From Pseudomonadota bacterium (lineage in GTDB: Bacteria > Pseudomonadota > Gammaproteobacteria > Acidiferrobacterales > Acidiferrobacteraceae): 46,392 bases of DNA. Each line of letters starts with the position of its first letter. Position 1 is the first letter of the stretch. A program made the translations under genes and the position numbers. The stretch spans positions 1 to 46,392 of the forward strand of contig JAJYHM010000018.1 of NCBI GenBank assembly GCA_021784755.1, read 5' to 3'. Shown piece by piece: positions 35,165-43,758 of this stretch. The notes beneath the pieces are model-generated. The model saw only the letters and a program-made list of their open reading frames with translations, ran no database searches and had not been told where the DNA came from.

Positions 35165-35874
35165 GACCCGGAGTTCCCCGGGGCGCGAGCAAGCACGGTG
35201 CGCAAGTAGGGAATGGTGAGCCTGCGCCCATCAGCCAAGGTTTCGCGATCCAAATCTTCCAGCAATTCGAAAAGCGCCCGCGGATCGCGTGGTCCGTGAG
35301 CCAGCAGGTAGGCGCTCGCCGCATCGTTCAGACTCAGGCCCCGTAAAGCCGCCCGGTGACAGAGGGCCTGGGCCTTGGCCTCGTCCGACAGCCGCTGCAT
35401 AGCCACGATCGGACCGCTCGCAAGCCGCGTCCGCAGATCGTCGCGGGACAGTCCAAGACCCGCCGGATTGCTGCGCCCGGCAAGTACGATGCGCCGATGA
35501 GGCACAAGCGCTTCAAAGAGGACAAAGAGGCGGCGCTCGCCATCGGCGTGGTCTGCCAAAGCATCCATATCATCGATGCATACCACGCTATCTTGCGGCA
35601 GATCGACGAGCCCCTCCCAGGCCGTGGGATGGGCGTGTGCAAGCGACAGAAAGGCGCAGGGCCCGCTGCCCTGAACCTCGCGCGCGACCGCCGCGAGCAG
35701 GTGGGTCTTCCCGCAGGCCTTGGGACCAAACAGATACAAGGGTCCCGCGCGCCCGGTCGCAAGACCGCGCGCGGCCTCAAGAGCTGTCCCGTTGTCGCCG
35801 GCCCAGAAGTTTTCGAACGAGGGGTGATCGCGCACCGACAGGTCGAGCGGCAGCTGGCGCGTCATTCGGACCAT
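35161..35874 (-). CDS. hda: DnaA-related regulatory protein Hda
   Basis: A 237-residue AAA+ protein homologous to DnaA domain III; with the sliding clamp it triggers DnaA-ATP hydrolysis after initiation. The N-terminal RQLPLDLS is the clamp-binding motif; SFENFWAGDNG, Walker A-like GPKACGKTHLLAAV and Walker B VVCIDDMDAL follow. Start is ATG 35874 or ATG 35865 (MTRQLPLDL); upstream frame is remnant of perM. Family members are about 230 residues, so the coverage is full. Confidence 0.92.
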   Translation of the reverse strand: MVRMTRQLPLDLSVRDHPSFENFWAGDNGTALEAARGLATGRAGPLYLFGPKACGKTHLLAAVAREVQGSGPCAFLSLAHAHPTAWEGLVDLPQDSVVCIDDMDALADHADGERRLFVLFEALVPHRRIVLAGRSNPAGLGLSRDDLRTRLASGPIVAMQRLSDEAKAQALCHRAALRGLSLNDAASAYLLAHGPRDPRALFELLEDLDRETLADGRRLTIPYLRTVLARAPGNSGS

Positions 35875-36191
35875 GCGCCCTGCCTGTAGCACGCAGGCGC
35901 GTACCTGACCCATACCATCAACACGGCCGCGACCGGGAAGGCGAGCAAAATGTCGGCGCAACCAAACGAATGGCCCCCGTTAATACCACGAAGATCACAA
36001 GGACCGGGTCCAGACCAATGGACCGGCCCACAAGCCTCGGCCCGAGCACCATACCCTCCCTCATCTCACCAAATCCGAAGGCCGCGAGCAGAAACAGGGC
36101 GATGACCAGCGCCAAGGCATAGACCGCCCGCGCCCGCGGCACGGAGGCCCGCAACCCAATAGCGGATACGGCGTTCAGTCTCTCCCAACAC
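35862..36191 (-). pseudogene. AI-2E/PerM-family permease remnant
   Basis: Between hda and the phosphatidyltransferase gene a full-length permease (about 350 residues) is reduced to about 110 codons in shifting frames. An N-terminal piece (ERRIRYWVAGLR in one frame, then RAVYALALVIALFLL in another) is joined directly to the family C-terminus (EGMVLGPRLVGRSIGLDPVLVIFVVLTG), then a further frameshift gives DILLAFPVAAVLMVWVRY. The order permease-hda is usual in gammaproteobacteria, which supports the reading as a large internal deletion with at least two frameshifts. It overlaps both neighbours slightly. Confidence 0.78.
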
Positions 36192-36741
36192 GCCCGGCCT
36201 CGATCTCGCGCACAACCCCCCAGGTCCACAGATAGTGTCCGCCGCTTGCGATCGTCGTGACAAGCACCGCAAAGACGAGCGTCGCCTGAACATGGGCGAT
36301 ATGAAACATGAAGGCGCGCTCGGCGAGCACAAAGACCACGAGCAGGATCTGCGCGAAGGTATTTAGCTTGCTGACTCGGCTCGGCCGCATAGTCACGGGA
36401 CCATAGAGGGATGTATAGACGAGGTAGCCCCCTACGATGAGCAGGTCCCGGAACGTCACCACGAGCACGAGCCAAAAGGGTACGAGCGCCAGCAAGGCCA
36501 GCATGACATAGGCGCTCACCAGGAGGACCTTATCGGCCAAGGGGTCGAGGATGGCGCCGAGCTGGCTCACGAGACCGAAGCGCTTGGCGATGTAGCCGTC
36601 GAGACCGTCCGATATCCCGGCGATCAAAAAGACCCACAGGGCATCGAGGTAGCGGTGATCCTTCAATATGAGAATGAAAAGCGGCACGAACGCCATACGC
36701 AGCAGGGTGATCATGTTCGGAAGGTGCTGCAATCTCTTCAC
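36175..36741 (-). CDS. CDP-alcohol phosphatidyltransferase family protein
   Basis: A 188-residue inner-membrane enzyme with several hydrophobic helices, transferring a phosphatidyl group from CDP-diacylglycerol to an alcohol. The motif D-x2-D-G-x2-A-R-x8-G-x3-D-x3-D is nearly complete: SDGLDGYIAKRF then LGAILDPLADK, with Lys in place of the Arg after Ala. PgsA (phosphatidylglycerophosphate synthase) or a related second copy. GTG start; upstream is the IS607 element. Downstream stop overlaps the permease remnant. Confidence 0.88.
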   Translation of the reverse strand: MKRLQHLPNMITLLRMAFVPLFILILKDHRYLDALWVFLIAGISDGLDGYIAKRFGLVSQLGAILDPLADKVLLVSAYVMLALLALVPFWLVLVVTFRDLLIVGGYLVYTSLYGPVTMRPSRVSKLNTFAQILLVVFVLAERAFMFHIAHVQATLVFAVLVTTIASGGHYLWTWGVVREIEAGRVGRD

Positions 36742-36905
36742 ATAGGCTCCTCGGGTTCCCGGCGCCGCCGCGTCATAAGGGCGTGCGGCGCGCCACTGGC
36801 CTCGTTTACCGTCCCCAGCCGACCGAAATCAAGGTTTACTTGCACGACCCCAAGCTCTAACATGACCGCCATCTCGGAGCAATTAACTGACGCTTGATTG
36901 GTATT

Positions 36906-36923
36906 CAGATATGTCTATATCTG
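36906..36923. repeat. Inverted repeat upstream of the IS607 recombinase
   Basis: Arms CAGATAT (36906-36912) and ATATCTG (36917-36923) around GTCT, 8 bases before the recombinase ATG. It may be the binding site of the MerR-like domain of the recombinase or part of the element's left end. Confidence 0.5.
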
Positions 36924-36930
36924 GTTCATT

Positions 36931-37560
36931 ATGAGCAAAGTATACAGTATGGGCGAGTTCGCAAAACGTATCGGTAGGTCTGCCCAGACGGTTCGACGAT
37001 GGGAGCGCGAAGGTAAGCTGGTCGCCAAGCGCCTTCCGTCTGGGCATCGCACCTTCGACGAATCGGATGTGCGGCGTATGCTTGGTCGGGCGCCGGAACA
37101 TCGGAGTACCATCGTTTATTGCCGCGTAAGCCGTACTGGGCAAAAAGACGATCTGGCCTCACAGCTTGACGCTATGGAAAGCTATTGTCGGGGTGCGGGC
37201 ATCGCCGTGGACGAATGGGTCCAGGAAATCGGCGGCGGCATGGACCTTCAGCGCAAGCGTTTCCTGAATATCCTGGATCGCATTCAACGCGGTGAAGTCG
37301 GGAAGTTGCTGGTGGCGCACAAAGATCGACTGGCGCGGTTCGGGTACGACCTCATTGGACATCTGGCCACTGACAATGGCTGCGAGATCGTGGTGGTCAA
37401 CCAAACCTCTCTGTCTCCGCAGCGGGAGATGGTTGAGGATTTGCTCTCCATCGTGCACACCTTGAGCTGTCGGTTGCATGGAATGCGGAAATACAAGAAA
37501 CAATTGCGAGAGGATTACCCGGAATACCAAGTCAAGGATCCCGGTGAGATTTTGCAATGA
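36931..37560 (+). CDS. tnpA: IS607 family serine recombinase (TnpA)
   Basis: A 209-residue transposase with an N-terminal MerR-like helix-turn-helix (SMGEFAKRIGRSAQTVRRWEREG, cited as EFAKRIGRSAQTVRRWE) and a serine-recombinase domain. The catalytic Ser67 is in VYCRVSRTGQKDDLASQ, with the downstream HKDRLARFG block. ATG chosen at 36931; a TTG at 36898 is in frame but would cover the hairpin. The stop overlaps the tnpB start (ATGA). Looks intact. Confidence 0.95.
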   Translation: MSKVYSMGEFAKRIGRSAQTVRRWEREGKLVAKRLPSGHRTFDESDVRRMLGRAPEHRSTIVYCRVSRTGQKDDLASQLDAMESYCRGAGIAVDEWVQEIGGGMDLQRKRFLNILDRIQRGEVGKLLVAHKDRLARFGYDLIGHLATDNGCEIVVVNQTSLSPQREMVEDLLSIVHTLSCRLHGMRKYKKQLREDYPEYQVKDPGEILQ

Positions 37561-38954
37561 CCATCGTTACCCGCACATTACAGGCTGATGTTCCCGAGGC
37601 TTTGCGCTCGATTTGCAAGGCCATGGGATTTGTGCGCGCGGACATCTGGCGGCGTTATGGGGCTTTGGGGACCGTAGGCCAATCCGCCAACGATATCCGC
37701 AAGGAAATCTCGGCGGCGCGTTTGTACGCGGACCTTCCTGTGGATGGCACCATTCGTAACGAAACCACCAAAGATATTGTGAACGACATACTGCTATACA
37801 AGGCGGCCGCCATGCAGAAGGTGCGCAAGGCCCTTGCCGTACGGTCCTATGACGAATCCGAACGCCGGCGCCTATACACGCTGCTTCGCAAGGATCAGTG
37901 GCTCACCGACAACTTTCTGCACCGTCAAATGCGCAAACATTTCCGGCATGGAAAATCGTCCGTTGCTCACCAGTTCGTGGTGCGCTCAGATAAGTACACC
38001 ACAGAGATTGTGGGCGGGTACCTGACTATCGTGATTCATATCGCAGCGAAATATGGCGCACCGATCCGGTTGACCACCACGTCCAGCGGCCAGAACGTAA
38101 GCCTGTCCGCCAGCAATCTGCGCATTGTCGTCAAGGACGGCTACACAGAAATCCACTACGCCACCACGAAAGAGGATGGGTGTCCTTGCGGTGACCGAAT
38201 GCTCGGCATCGACAAGGGATACACGGAAGCGTTCACAGATTCGGATGGCGTGGCCCATGGCGAAGCTTTTGGATCGGTGCTGACGGAATATAGCGACAAG
38301 GCATCAGCGACCGGCAAGGCCCGAAACACGCTCTATGCTCTGGAAAAGAAGCATCGGGAAGCGGGGCGTACTGCCAAAGCCGACCACATCAAACGCTGCA
38401 ATCTCGGGCGTGTCAAAATCGACACCCGCAAGGAGCGCACCCATAAGCGGCTACGCACCATCGCTTACCAAGCAGCACACACCATTGTGGACAAAGCGGC
38501 TGTCGTGGTTTCCGAAGATTTAACGGCCCCCATCGCCAAGAAGCAGGCGTGGAAGCGGTACAACAGACGGTTGAGTGCATGGGCAAAAAGCGTTCTCGCC
38601 GAAGCCCTGGACTCCGTATGTACACAGCGACAGGCGGATCATCGCCTGGTGAATGCCGCCTATACATCGCAAATGGACTCGGTTACGGGCTTACTGGAAG
38701 GCCGCCGCGTGGCCGATAAGTTTACCCGTGTCAACGGGGATGTGCTCCAGGCTGATCACAATGCTGCGTTGAACGTGCTAAGAAGATACAACACAGACAC
38801 CGAGATCACTCGGTTCACTCCCCACAGGGAAGTCCGGCGTATTCTTCTGGCACGTTCTCCGGCGCAACTGAGCGTCAAGGGGCACGAGTTACAGGCGCAA
38901 GCCTATCAACCGTGTGCGGATAAATCCTCTGTACAGATTTGTACAGGTTTATAG
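37557..38954 (+). CDS. tnpB: TnpB-like RNA-guided-nuclease family protein, zinc finger lost
   Basis: A 465-residue protein of the TnpB (Cas12 ancestor) superfamily. The RuvC residues are present: Asp219 in [11 protein letters not shown], Glu320 in [10 protein letters not shown] and Asp400 in [14 protein letters not shown]. The region between motifs II and III, normally a four-Cys zinc finger after VNxAYTSQ, reads [19 protein letters not shown] and [12 protein letters not shown] with no Cys at all. The N-terminal 200 residues are a divergent recognition part. Start overlaps tnpA as ATGA. The stop lies 14 bases before the purM GTG, leaving little room for a right-end guide RNA outside the gene. 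Confidence 0.88.
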   Translation: MTIVTRTLQADVPEALRSICKAMGFVRADIWRRYGALGTVGQSANDIRKEISAARLYADLPVDGTIRNETTKDIVNDILLYKAAAMQKVRKALAVRSYDESERRRLYTLLRKDQWLTDNFLHRQMRKHFRHGKSSVAHQFVVRSDKYTTEIVGGYLTIVIHIAAKYGAPIRLTTTSSGQNVSLSASNLRIVVKDGYTEIHYATTKEDGCPCGDRMLGIDKGYTEAFTDSDGVAHGEAFGSVLTEYSDKASATGKARNTLYALEKKHREAGRTAKADHIKRCNLGRVKIDTRKERTHKRLRTIAYQAAHTIVDKAAVVVSEDLTAPIAKKQAWKRYNRRLSAWAKSVLAEALDSVCTQRQADHRLVNAAYTSQMDSVTGLLEGRRVADKFTRVNGDVLQADHNAALNVLRRYNTDTEITRFTPHREVRRILLARSPAQLSVKGHELQAQAYQPCADKSSVQICTGL

Positions 38955-38967
38955 GAACAGTCTGCTC

Positions 38968-40005
38968 GTGACAACATCCAAAAACCCGCCCCCCCTGACC
39001 TATCGCGCCGCCGGCGTCGACATCGATGCTGGCGACACGCTGGTCGAGGCCCTAAAGCCGATCGCCGCGAAGACGATGCGCCCGGGCGTCCTCGCGGGCC
39101 TGGGCGGCTTTGGTGCGCTTTTCTCGCTATCCGGGCGCTATCGTGATCCCATTCTGGTCTCGGGCACTGACGGCGTGGGCACCAAACTCCTGCTCGCCAT
39201 CGCCCTCGACCGGCACGACGACATCGGCATCGATCTGGTCGCCATGTGCGCCAACGACATTGTCGTGCAGGGGGCCGAGCCCTTGTTCTTCCTCGACTAC
39301 TTCGCCTCCGGCCGGCTCGATACCAGGAAGGCCGAGCGCATTATCGCCGGAATCGGGCGCGGCTGCGAATTGGCGGGCGCGGCCTTGATCGGCGGCGAAA
39401 CGGCAGAGATGCCGGGCGTCTATCGCGATCAAGACTACGACCTTGCCGGTTTTTGTGTCGGCGCGGTGGAGCGCGAACGTCTGATCGACGGCTCGCGCGT
39501 CCAGGCGGGCGATGTCATTATCGGCCTGCCCTCCTCGGGACTGCACTCCAATGGGTACTCGTTGGCGCGGGCGGTCATCGCGCGACGCCAAAGTGATCTC
39601 ACAGCCGCACTCGAGGGACGCGCGCTGGCCGACATCCTGCTTACGCCGACGCGCATCTATGTGAAAAGCCTGCTTGCCCTCCATGCGGCGATAGACGTAC
39701 ATGCCATGGCCCACATTACAGGCGGGGGGTTGCCCGGAAATGTGCCGCGCGTCATCCCCGACGGCTTGCGCGCCGTAATTGACCGCTCCTCATGGCGGTG
39801 GCCCGCGATCTTTCGTTGGCTACAAGAGGGTGGGGAGATTGCCGAAGAGGAGATGTACCGTACCTTCAATTGCGGCGTGGGCATGGTCGTGGTCGTCGGC
39901 GCAAAGGATGTCCAGGCGGCCCAGGCCCTGCTCCGTGACCAGGGTGAAGAGCCTTTCGTTATCGGCCACATTGAGGCGGGGCCCGGCGATTTCGCGTGGG
40001 CCTAG
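38968..40005 (+). CDS. purM: Phosphoribosylformylglycinamidine cyclo-ligase (AIR synthetase)
   Basis: A 345-residue purine-synthesis enzyme making aminoimidazole ribonucleotide from FGAM with ATP. Family blocks: [12 protein letters not shown] near the N-terminus, [46 protein letters not shown] and [14 protein letters not shown] chose the GTG at 38968; the open frame begins inside tnpB. The IS607 element lies directly upstream, so the original promoter may have been displaced. Overlaps purN by 10 bases. Confidence 0.96.
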   Translation: MTTSKNPPPLTYRAAGVDIDAGDTLVEALKPIAAKTMRPGVLAGLGGFGALFSLSGRYRDPILVSGTDGVGTKLLLAIALDRHDDIGIDLVAMCANDIVVQGAEPLFFLDYFASGRLDTRKAERIIAGIGRGCELAGAALIGGETAEMPGVYRDQDYDLAGFCVGAVERERLIDGSRVQAGDVIIGLPSSGLHSNGYSLARAVIARRQSDLTAALEGRALADILLTPTRIYVKSLLALHAAIDVHAMAHITGGGLPGNVPRVIPDGLRAVIDRSSWRWPAIFRWLQEGGEIAEEEMYRTFNCGVGMVVVVGAKDVQAAQALLRDQGEEPFVIGHIEAGPGDFAWA

Positions 40006-40586
40006 CCCGACCGCTCAGGGTCGCGGTCGTAGTCTCCGGCCGCGGCAGCAATCTGCGATCGCTCCATGAAAAGGCCTCGGAAGGCAATTACCTCATAGTC
40101 GGGGTCGTCAGCAACAATCCGGCGGCACCGGCCCTCGACTACGCCGCGTCTCAGGGCTTGCCAAAAGGCTTGATCGACCACCGCGCCTACGCCACCCGCG
40201 CGCTCTTCGAGGAGGCCCTGGCACAGGCCATAGACCGCCTGAACCCCGACGTCATCGCGCTTGCCGGGTTCTTGAGGGTCCTAGGGGCGGATTTCGTCCG
40301 GCACTATCAAGGGAGGCTTTTGAACATCCACCCCTCCCTCTTGCCCTCGTTCCCGGGCCTCGACACTCATCGTCGCGCCCTGGAGGCTGGGGCACGCGAA
40401 CACGGCGCAACCGTTCATCTCGTCACCGACGCCCTCGACGGCGGCCCGATCATCGCCCAAGCAGGCCTGCATGTCGCCCCCACCGAAGATGTCGCGACCC
40501 TGGCGGCGCGCGTGCTCGCCCTGGAACATGAGCTCTATCCCTATGTGCTCAAACGATGGGCGCACGGCGAGGTGGCAACCCATTAA
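39996..40586 (+). CDS. purN: Phosphoribosylglycinamide formyltransferase
   Basis: A 196-residue GAR transformylase using 10-formyl-THF. N-terminal [21 protein letters not shown] and the catalytic [16 protein letters not shown] with Asn-His, then [15 protein letters not shown] with the catalytic Asp. GTG start inside the end of purM, so translation is coupled. FolE2-derived folate feeds this step. Confidence 0.96.
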   Translation: MGLARPLRVAVVVSGRGSNLRSLHEKASEGNYLIVGVVSNNPAAPALDYAASQGLPKGLIDHRAYATRALFEEALAQAIDRLNPDVIALAGFLRVLGADFVRHYQGRLLNIHPSLLPSFPGLDTHRRALEAGAREHGATVHLVTDALDGGPIIAQAGLHVAPTEDVATLAARVLALEHELYPYVLKRWAHGEVATH

Positions 40587-40702
40587 TCGACCACCTGCGC
40601 ACGCTTCCCCTGCCCGCACGACCGGCATAAACTGAGCGCCACAGACATAGGTCAGGAATAAATAACGATAGGGCATCGTCCCACCACCCGAGGAGACCAT
40701 TT

Positions 40703-41251
40703 ATGCGCATGAGCCAGCTGTTCTGTCGCTCGCGGGAGCTCAAAAAGACCCTGGAGGCGAGCCGCTCACGCCTCTACCGTATCGCCTACGCCTGGACACA
40801 CAATGCGGCCCTCGCCGACGATCTGGTCCAGGAGACCCTCACCAAGGCTTGGCAGAAACACGACCAACTCCGCGACCCGGAGGCCGAAGAGGCCTGGCTC
40901 TTCAGCATAATGACCAACTGTTTCCGCGATCATCATCGCCGCGAGCGCGAAACGGACGACATCGATGACATGGACATCCCTTGCGAGCACTGCCTGGAGA
41001 CGGAACACATACGTTCGGAACTGGCGGCGCGAGTCCGGACAGCGATCGCCAAACTCCCGCAGGGCCAGCGCCAGGTCGTGACCCTGGTTGATCTAGAAGG
41101 TTTCTCTTATAATGAGGTATCTCTGATCCTGGGGATACCGAGCGGGACGGTCATGAGCCGCCTGTGCCGGGCGCGGGCGGCCTTGAAGGGTATGTTGTTG
41201 CCCGAAATCGCGGCGCCGGACCGGGTACCGCGAATACGGAGGATAAAATGA
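40703..41251 (+). CDS. ECF-type RNA polymerase sigma factor
   Basis: A 182-residue sigma factor with only regions 2 and 4. Region 2: RLYRIAYAWTHNAALADDLVQETLTKAWQ. Region 4: LPQGQRQVVTLVDLEGFSYNEVSLILGIPSGTVMSRL, cited as LPQGQRQVVTLVDLEGFSY and IPSGTVMSRLCRAR, the -35-binding helix-turn-helix. GAGGAGA site before the ATG. The stop overlaps the start of the anti-sigma gene (ATGA). Such sigma factors are held at the membrane by the co-encoded anti-sigma and released by an envelope signal. No obvious autoregulated promoter found in 40587-40702. Confidence 0.94.
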   Translation: MRMSQLFCRSRELKKTLEASRSRLYRIAYAWTHNAALADDLVQETLTKAWQKHDQLRDPEAEEAWLFSIMTNCFRDHHRRERETDDIDDMDIPCEHCLETEHIRSELAARVRTAIAKLPQGQRQVVTLVDLEGFSYNEVSLILGIPSGTVMSRLCRARAALKGMLLPEIAAPDRVPRIRRIK

Positions 41252-41964
41252 CGGAAACGGAAGGACCCGGACTCTCGGATGAATTTCTCAACGCCTTCGT
41301 CGACAACCAGATCGACAGCGATGAAAAGGCCCGCGTCTATCCGCTCATAAATGCCGACCAGGATTTGAACCGCAAGGTCTGCGAGCTGCGCAAGGTCTCG
41401 GATCTGGTGCGGCTCGCCTACGATACGCCACCGCCCATTGGGCGGCGCGAACGGCCGCGCCGGAGTCTGGCGGGGCGCCTGGCGCCGTTACTTGCCCCTC
41501 TCGTCCTACTCCTTGGGGTCACGCTCGGGTGGTGGCTGCGCAGCTTCTGGGCGCCTGCGCCCCAAGCGACCACGACCATCGCGGCCGCTGCGGGGACCAC
41601 CACCAAGGTTCTGTTCCACCTGGACAATGGCGATCGCGCCCATATGCGCCAGGTGCTCGAGGAGGCCAAACACCTGCTCGCGCGTTATCAAGCGGACCAC
41701 GAACACGCCAAGGTCGAGATTCTGGCCGATGGGCCGGGCTTGGCCCTCTTGCGCCGCCATTTGTCCCCCTTCGCGGCGCGCATCGCGCGACTCCAGACGC
41801 GCTACCCGAACCTGATATTCGCCGCCTGCCAAGACACGATCAACCGCCTCGAGCGACGTAAAGGCGTGGACCCTCACCTCTTACCACAAGCGGTCGTGGT
41901 CCCCTCGGCGATCGCCGAGATCGTCCGCCTCCAGCACCGCGGCTGGACCTATATCCGTGTTTGA
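41248..41964 (+). CDS. Anti-sigma factor with a DsrE-like sensor domain
   Basis: A 238-residue membrane protein in three parts. Residues 9-60 (LSDEFLNAFVDNQIDSDEKARV, then NRKVCELRKVSDLVRLAY) match the helical anti-sigma domain of RsiW-type proteins, but without the HxxxCxxC zinc site. One membrane helix follows (about 77-97, LAPLLAPLVLLLGVTLGW). Residues 118-238 resemble a DsrE/DsrF-like domain: KVLFHLDNGDRAHMRQVLEEAKHLL, VEILADGPGLALL, LIFAACQDTI with Cys194, and a final IVRLQHRGWTYIRV (all in parts). By topology this domain is periplasmic. DsrE-like proteins handle or sense sulfur, so a sulfur or thiol signal is a fair inference. ATG with a GGAGG site. Confidence 0.8.
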   Translation: MTETEGPGLSDEFLNAFVDNQIDSDEKARVYPLINADQDLNRKVCELRKVSDLVRLAYDTPPPIGRRERPRRSLAGRLAPLLAPLVLLLGVTLGWWLRSFWAPAPQATTTIAAAAGTTTKVLFHLDNGDRAHMRQVLEEAKHLLARYQADHEHAKVEILADGPGLALLRRHLSPFAARIARLQTRYPNLIFAACQDTINRLERRKGVDPHLLPQAVVVPSAIAEIVRLQHRGWTYIRV

Positions 41965-43129
41965 ACGAGGATGGGCGCGCAACCCTGCGCGCGACAGGGG
42001 GCGCGGACGGGTGCTCGCAAGCCTCGGGCTCTGTCTCCTGAGCGGGCTCACGAAGGCCCATACCTTCGTCTATGTGGCCAATTACAACAACAGCACGATA
42101 GGGGTCTATGCCGAGCAAGACCATGGCCGCTTGACGCTCCAGCAGGCAATACGCACACCCGGTGGCCCGGAATCGGTCGTGGCCGACAAACGGGGCTTCG
42201 TGGTGACCGCCGACAGCCTCGCACACGCCGTCAGCGCCTACCGCGTGAACCCCGCGAACGGCCGGCTCACGCGCGCGGCCGTGCGTCTTGAAGGGCCCCG
42301 CAGCAACCCCTTCAGCGTGACGGCAAGCCCCAGCGGCCGCTTCCTTTACGTGGCCAACAGCGGCGACAGTACGGTCGGCATCTATCACCTCCATTCGGGG
42401 CCCGGCACGCTGGCCCGCGCCGGGCGCGTCCATGAACAGCCGGGCGCCAAACCTTATGCCGTGGCCTTGACCCCAAACGGGCGCTACGCCTATGTGGCGA
42501 ACTATGGGAACGCCACCATCGGCATGTTCCAACGTAAGCCCGGCCATGCGGCCCTGACGTCCCTCGGGGTTTTTCATGAACCGCCAGGCGATGGACCCTA
42601 TGGCCTGTCCGTGGGACCCGACGGGCGCTTCCTCTATGTTGCGGATTTTCGGGCGAATGTCCTGCTCGTGCTTTCCATCGGGCCGCACGGCCGGCTGACA
42701 CTGAAGGACCGAGTGATCGAGCCCTATGATCACCACCCGGACTCTCTGGTCATCGATCCGAGCGGCCGCTACCTGTTCGTGGCGAATACCAGCGCCAATG
42801 ACATCTCCGTCTTTCATATCGACCAAGCGAGCGGTCGCATCAGCCACGTCGGGCGCGTCCCGACCGGGAGCTATCCCTTCTCCCTGACGCTTGATCGCGC
42901 CGCGCGCTTCGTGTTCGCGGTCAATTTCGGGAGCAGCACGATCAGCCGCTACCGCCTCGATCGCCATCGTGGCACCTTGCGCGCGATCGGGACCACGCAC
43001 GAGCCCTCTTACGCCGACCCCTATGGGATCGCCGCCCTCACGATCCGGGCGCCGGCCGCTCCCCCGACTCCCAAAATCTCCGGTAATCCCCCAGTATCCG
43101 TGGGTGGTCAAAAACCACGGGCACCGTGA
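41957..43129 (+). CDS. Exported beta-propeller protein, lactonase/YVTN family
   Basis: A 390-residue protein with a basic N-terminus, a hydrophobic segment (VLASLGLCLLSGL) and a cleavage site near TKA-HTF, so it is exported. The mature part is a seven-bladed propeller of repeats such as FVYVANYNNSTIGVYA, RFLYVANSGDSTVGIYHL and RYAYVANYGNATIGMF, as in 6-phosphogluconolactonase-like (Pgl) proteins. GTG start overlaps the anti-sigma gene by 8 bases, so it is part of the sigma operon. Enzyme activity is not proven by sequence; a signal-binding role is equally possible. The last 92 bases overlap the Nudix gene. Confidence 0.88.
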   Translation: MFERGWARNPARDRGRGRVLASLGLCLLSGLTKAHTFVYVANYNNSTIGVYAEQDHGRLTLQQAIRTPGGPESVVADKRGFVVTADSLAHAVSAYRVNPANGRLTRAAVRLEGPRSNPFSVTASPSGRFLYVANSGDSTVGIYHLHSGPGTLARAGRVHEQPGAKPYAVALTPNGRYAYVANYGNATIGMFQRKPGHAALTSLGVFHEPPGDGPYGLSVGPDGRFLYVADFRANVLLVLSIGPHGRLTLKDRVIEPYDHHPDSLVIDPSGRYLFVANTSANDISVFHIDQASGRISHVGRVPTGSYPFSLTLDRAARFVFAVNFGSSTISRYRLDRHRGTLRAIGTTHEPSYADPYGIAALTIRAPAAPPTPKISGNPPVSVGGQKPRAP

Positions 43130-43472
43130 CATCGCGAATATCAATGATCCGACAGGTCTGCGCATCATCCCCGGCGCGCGGTATTCCTGTCGCGCCCGCC
43201 ACATAGACGAGAGAGACCGTGTGACCGCGCGGGTCGCGCGCCGGATCGGAATAACAACCGAGCAGAGCTTCCAGGGTGACGGCTAGACCCGTCTCCTCCA
43301 GGGCCTCGCGCCGGGCGGCATCCTCCACCCGTTCGCCGATGTCGACGAAGCCCCCCGGCAAGGCCCAGCCGAACGGGGGGTGGCGACGCTCGATCAAGAC
43401 CAGGCTCTCCGGATGCGCGGCTAGGCGTATGATGATATCGACCGCGAGGAGGGGGGTCTGGGGGGCCGTCAT
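43038..43472 (-). CDS. Nudix hydrolase
   Basis: A 144-residue Nudix enzyme. The Nudix box GX5EX7REUXEEXGU is fully present (starts GGFVDIGERVED, ends REALEETGL), preceded by PPFGWALPGG, which is the arrangement of ADP-ribose or nucleotide-sugar pyrophosphatases. The C-terminal DVTVPVVFDHPRILGDYRRF is helical. Converges on the propeller gene with a 92-base overlap of coding regions. Confidence 0.94.
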   Translation of the reverse strand: MTAPQTPLLAVDIIIRLAAHPESLVLIERRHPPFGWALPGGFVDIGERVEDAARREALEETGLAVTLEALLGCYSDPARDPRGHTVSLVYVAGATGIPRAGDDAQTCRIIDIRDVTVPVVFDHPRILGDYRRFWESGERPAPGS

Positions 43473-43503
43473 TTACCTAGGTCCATGCTACAATGATCTC
43501 CGT

Positions 43504-43698
43504 ATGGAACAGATTACCGCGCCCTCGGGGCAAGTGATAGAACTGCGCCAGATCTTCCACGAGACGGGTGTGCGCCTCTTGCGGGTCATCATACGCGATG
43601 GCGTTAAATATTCGACAATCGAACTCGATGCCGCGACGGCCTTCTATTGGGGGACGCAGATGCGGGACTGGGCGGGCGATAGCACCAAGGACACATGA
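43504..43698 (+). CDS. Small conserved-looking protein, 64 aa
   Basis: A 64-residue protein from ATG 43504 (MEQITAPSGQVIELRQIFHETG) with an even mix of beta-forming residues and a WGTQMRDWAGD C-terminal block. No Cys, no signal peptide, and no family that I can name. Codon use fits a real gene. The frame is open upstream into the antisense of the Nudix gene, which I exclude. Function unknown. Confidence 0.65.
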   Translation: MEQITAPSGQVIELRQIFHETGVRLLRVIIRDGVKYSTIELDAATAFYWGTQMRDWAGDSTKDT

Positions 43699-43758
43699 TC
43701 GGGTCCGAAATGGTGGGATGCGCCAGCGTGGTCGTATTACATTATGAGAGGAACTAGC

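Larger units (their letters stand above)
36890..38960 (+). mobile_element. IS607-type insertion sequence
   Basis: Two overlapping genes, a MerR-like serine recombinase and a TnpB-like nuclease, form a complete IS607-family element inserted between the phosphatidyltransferase gene and purM. IS607 elements lack long terminal inverted repeats and make no target duplication, so the ends given are approximate. The left side holds a 7-base-arm hairpin (36906-36923); the right end must lie within the few bases between the tnpB stop and the purM start or inside tnpB's end. Confidence 0.8.

Noticed and set aside
36898..36930. Earlier TTG start for the IS607 recombinase
   Set aside because: It would translate through the inverted repeat, and family proteins start at the MerR-like helix, as the ATG at 36931 does.
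41840..43204. 454-residue minus-strand frame
   Set aside because: Antisense to the beta-propeller gene; its repeats only mirror the propeller repeats.
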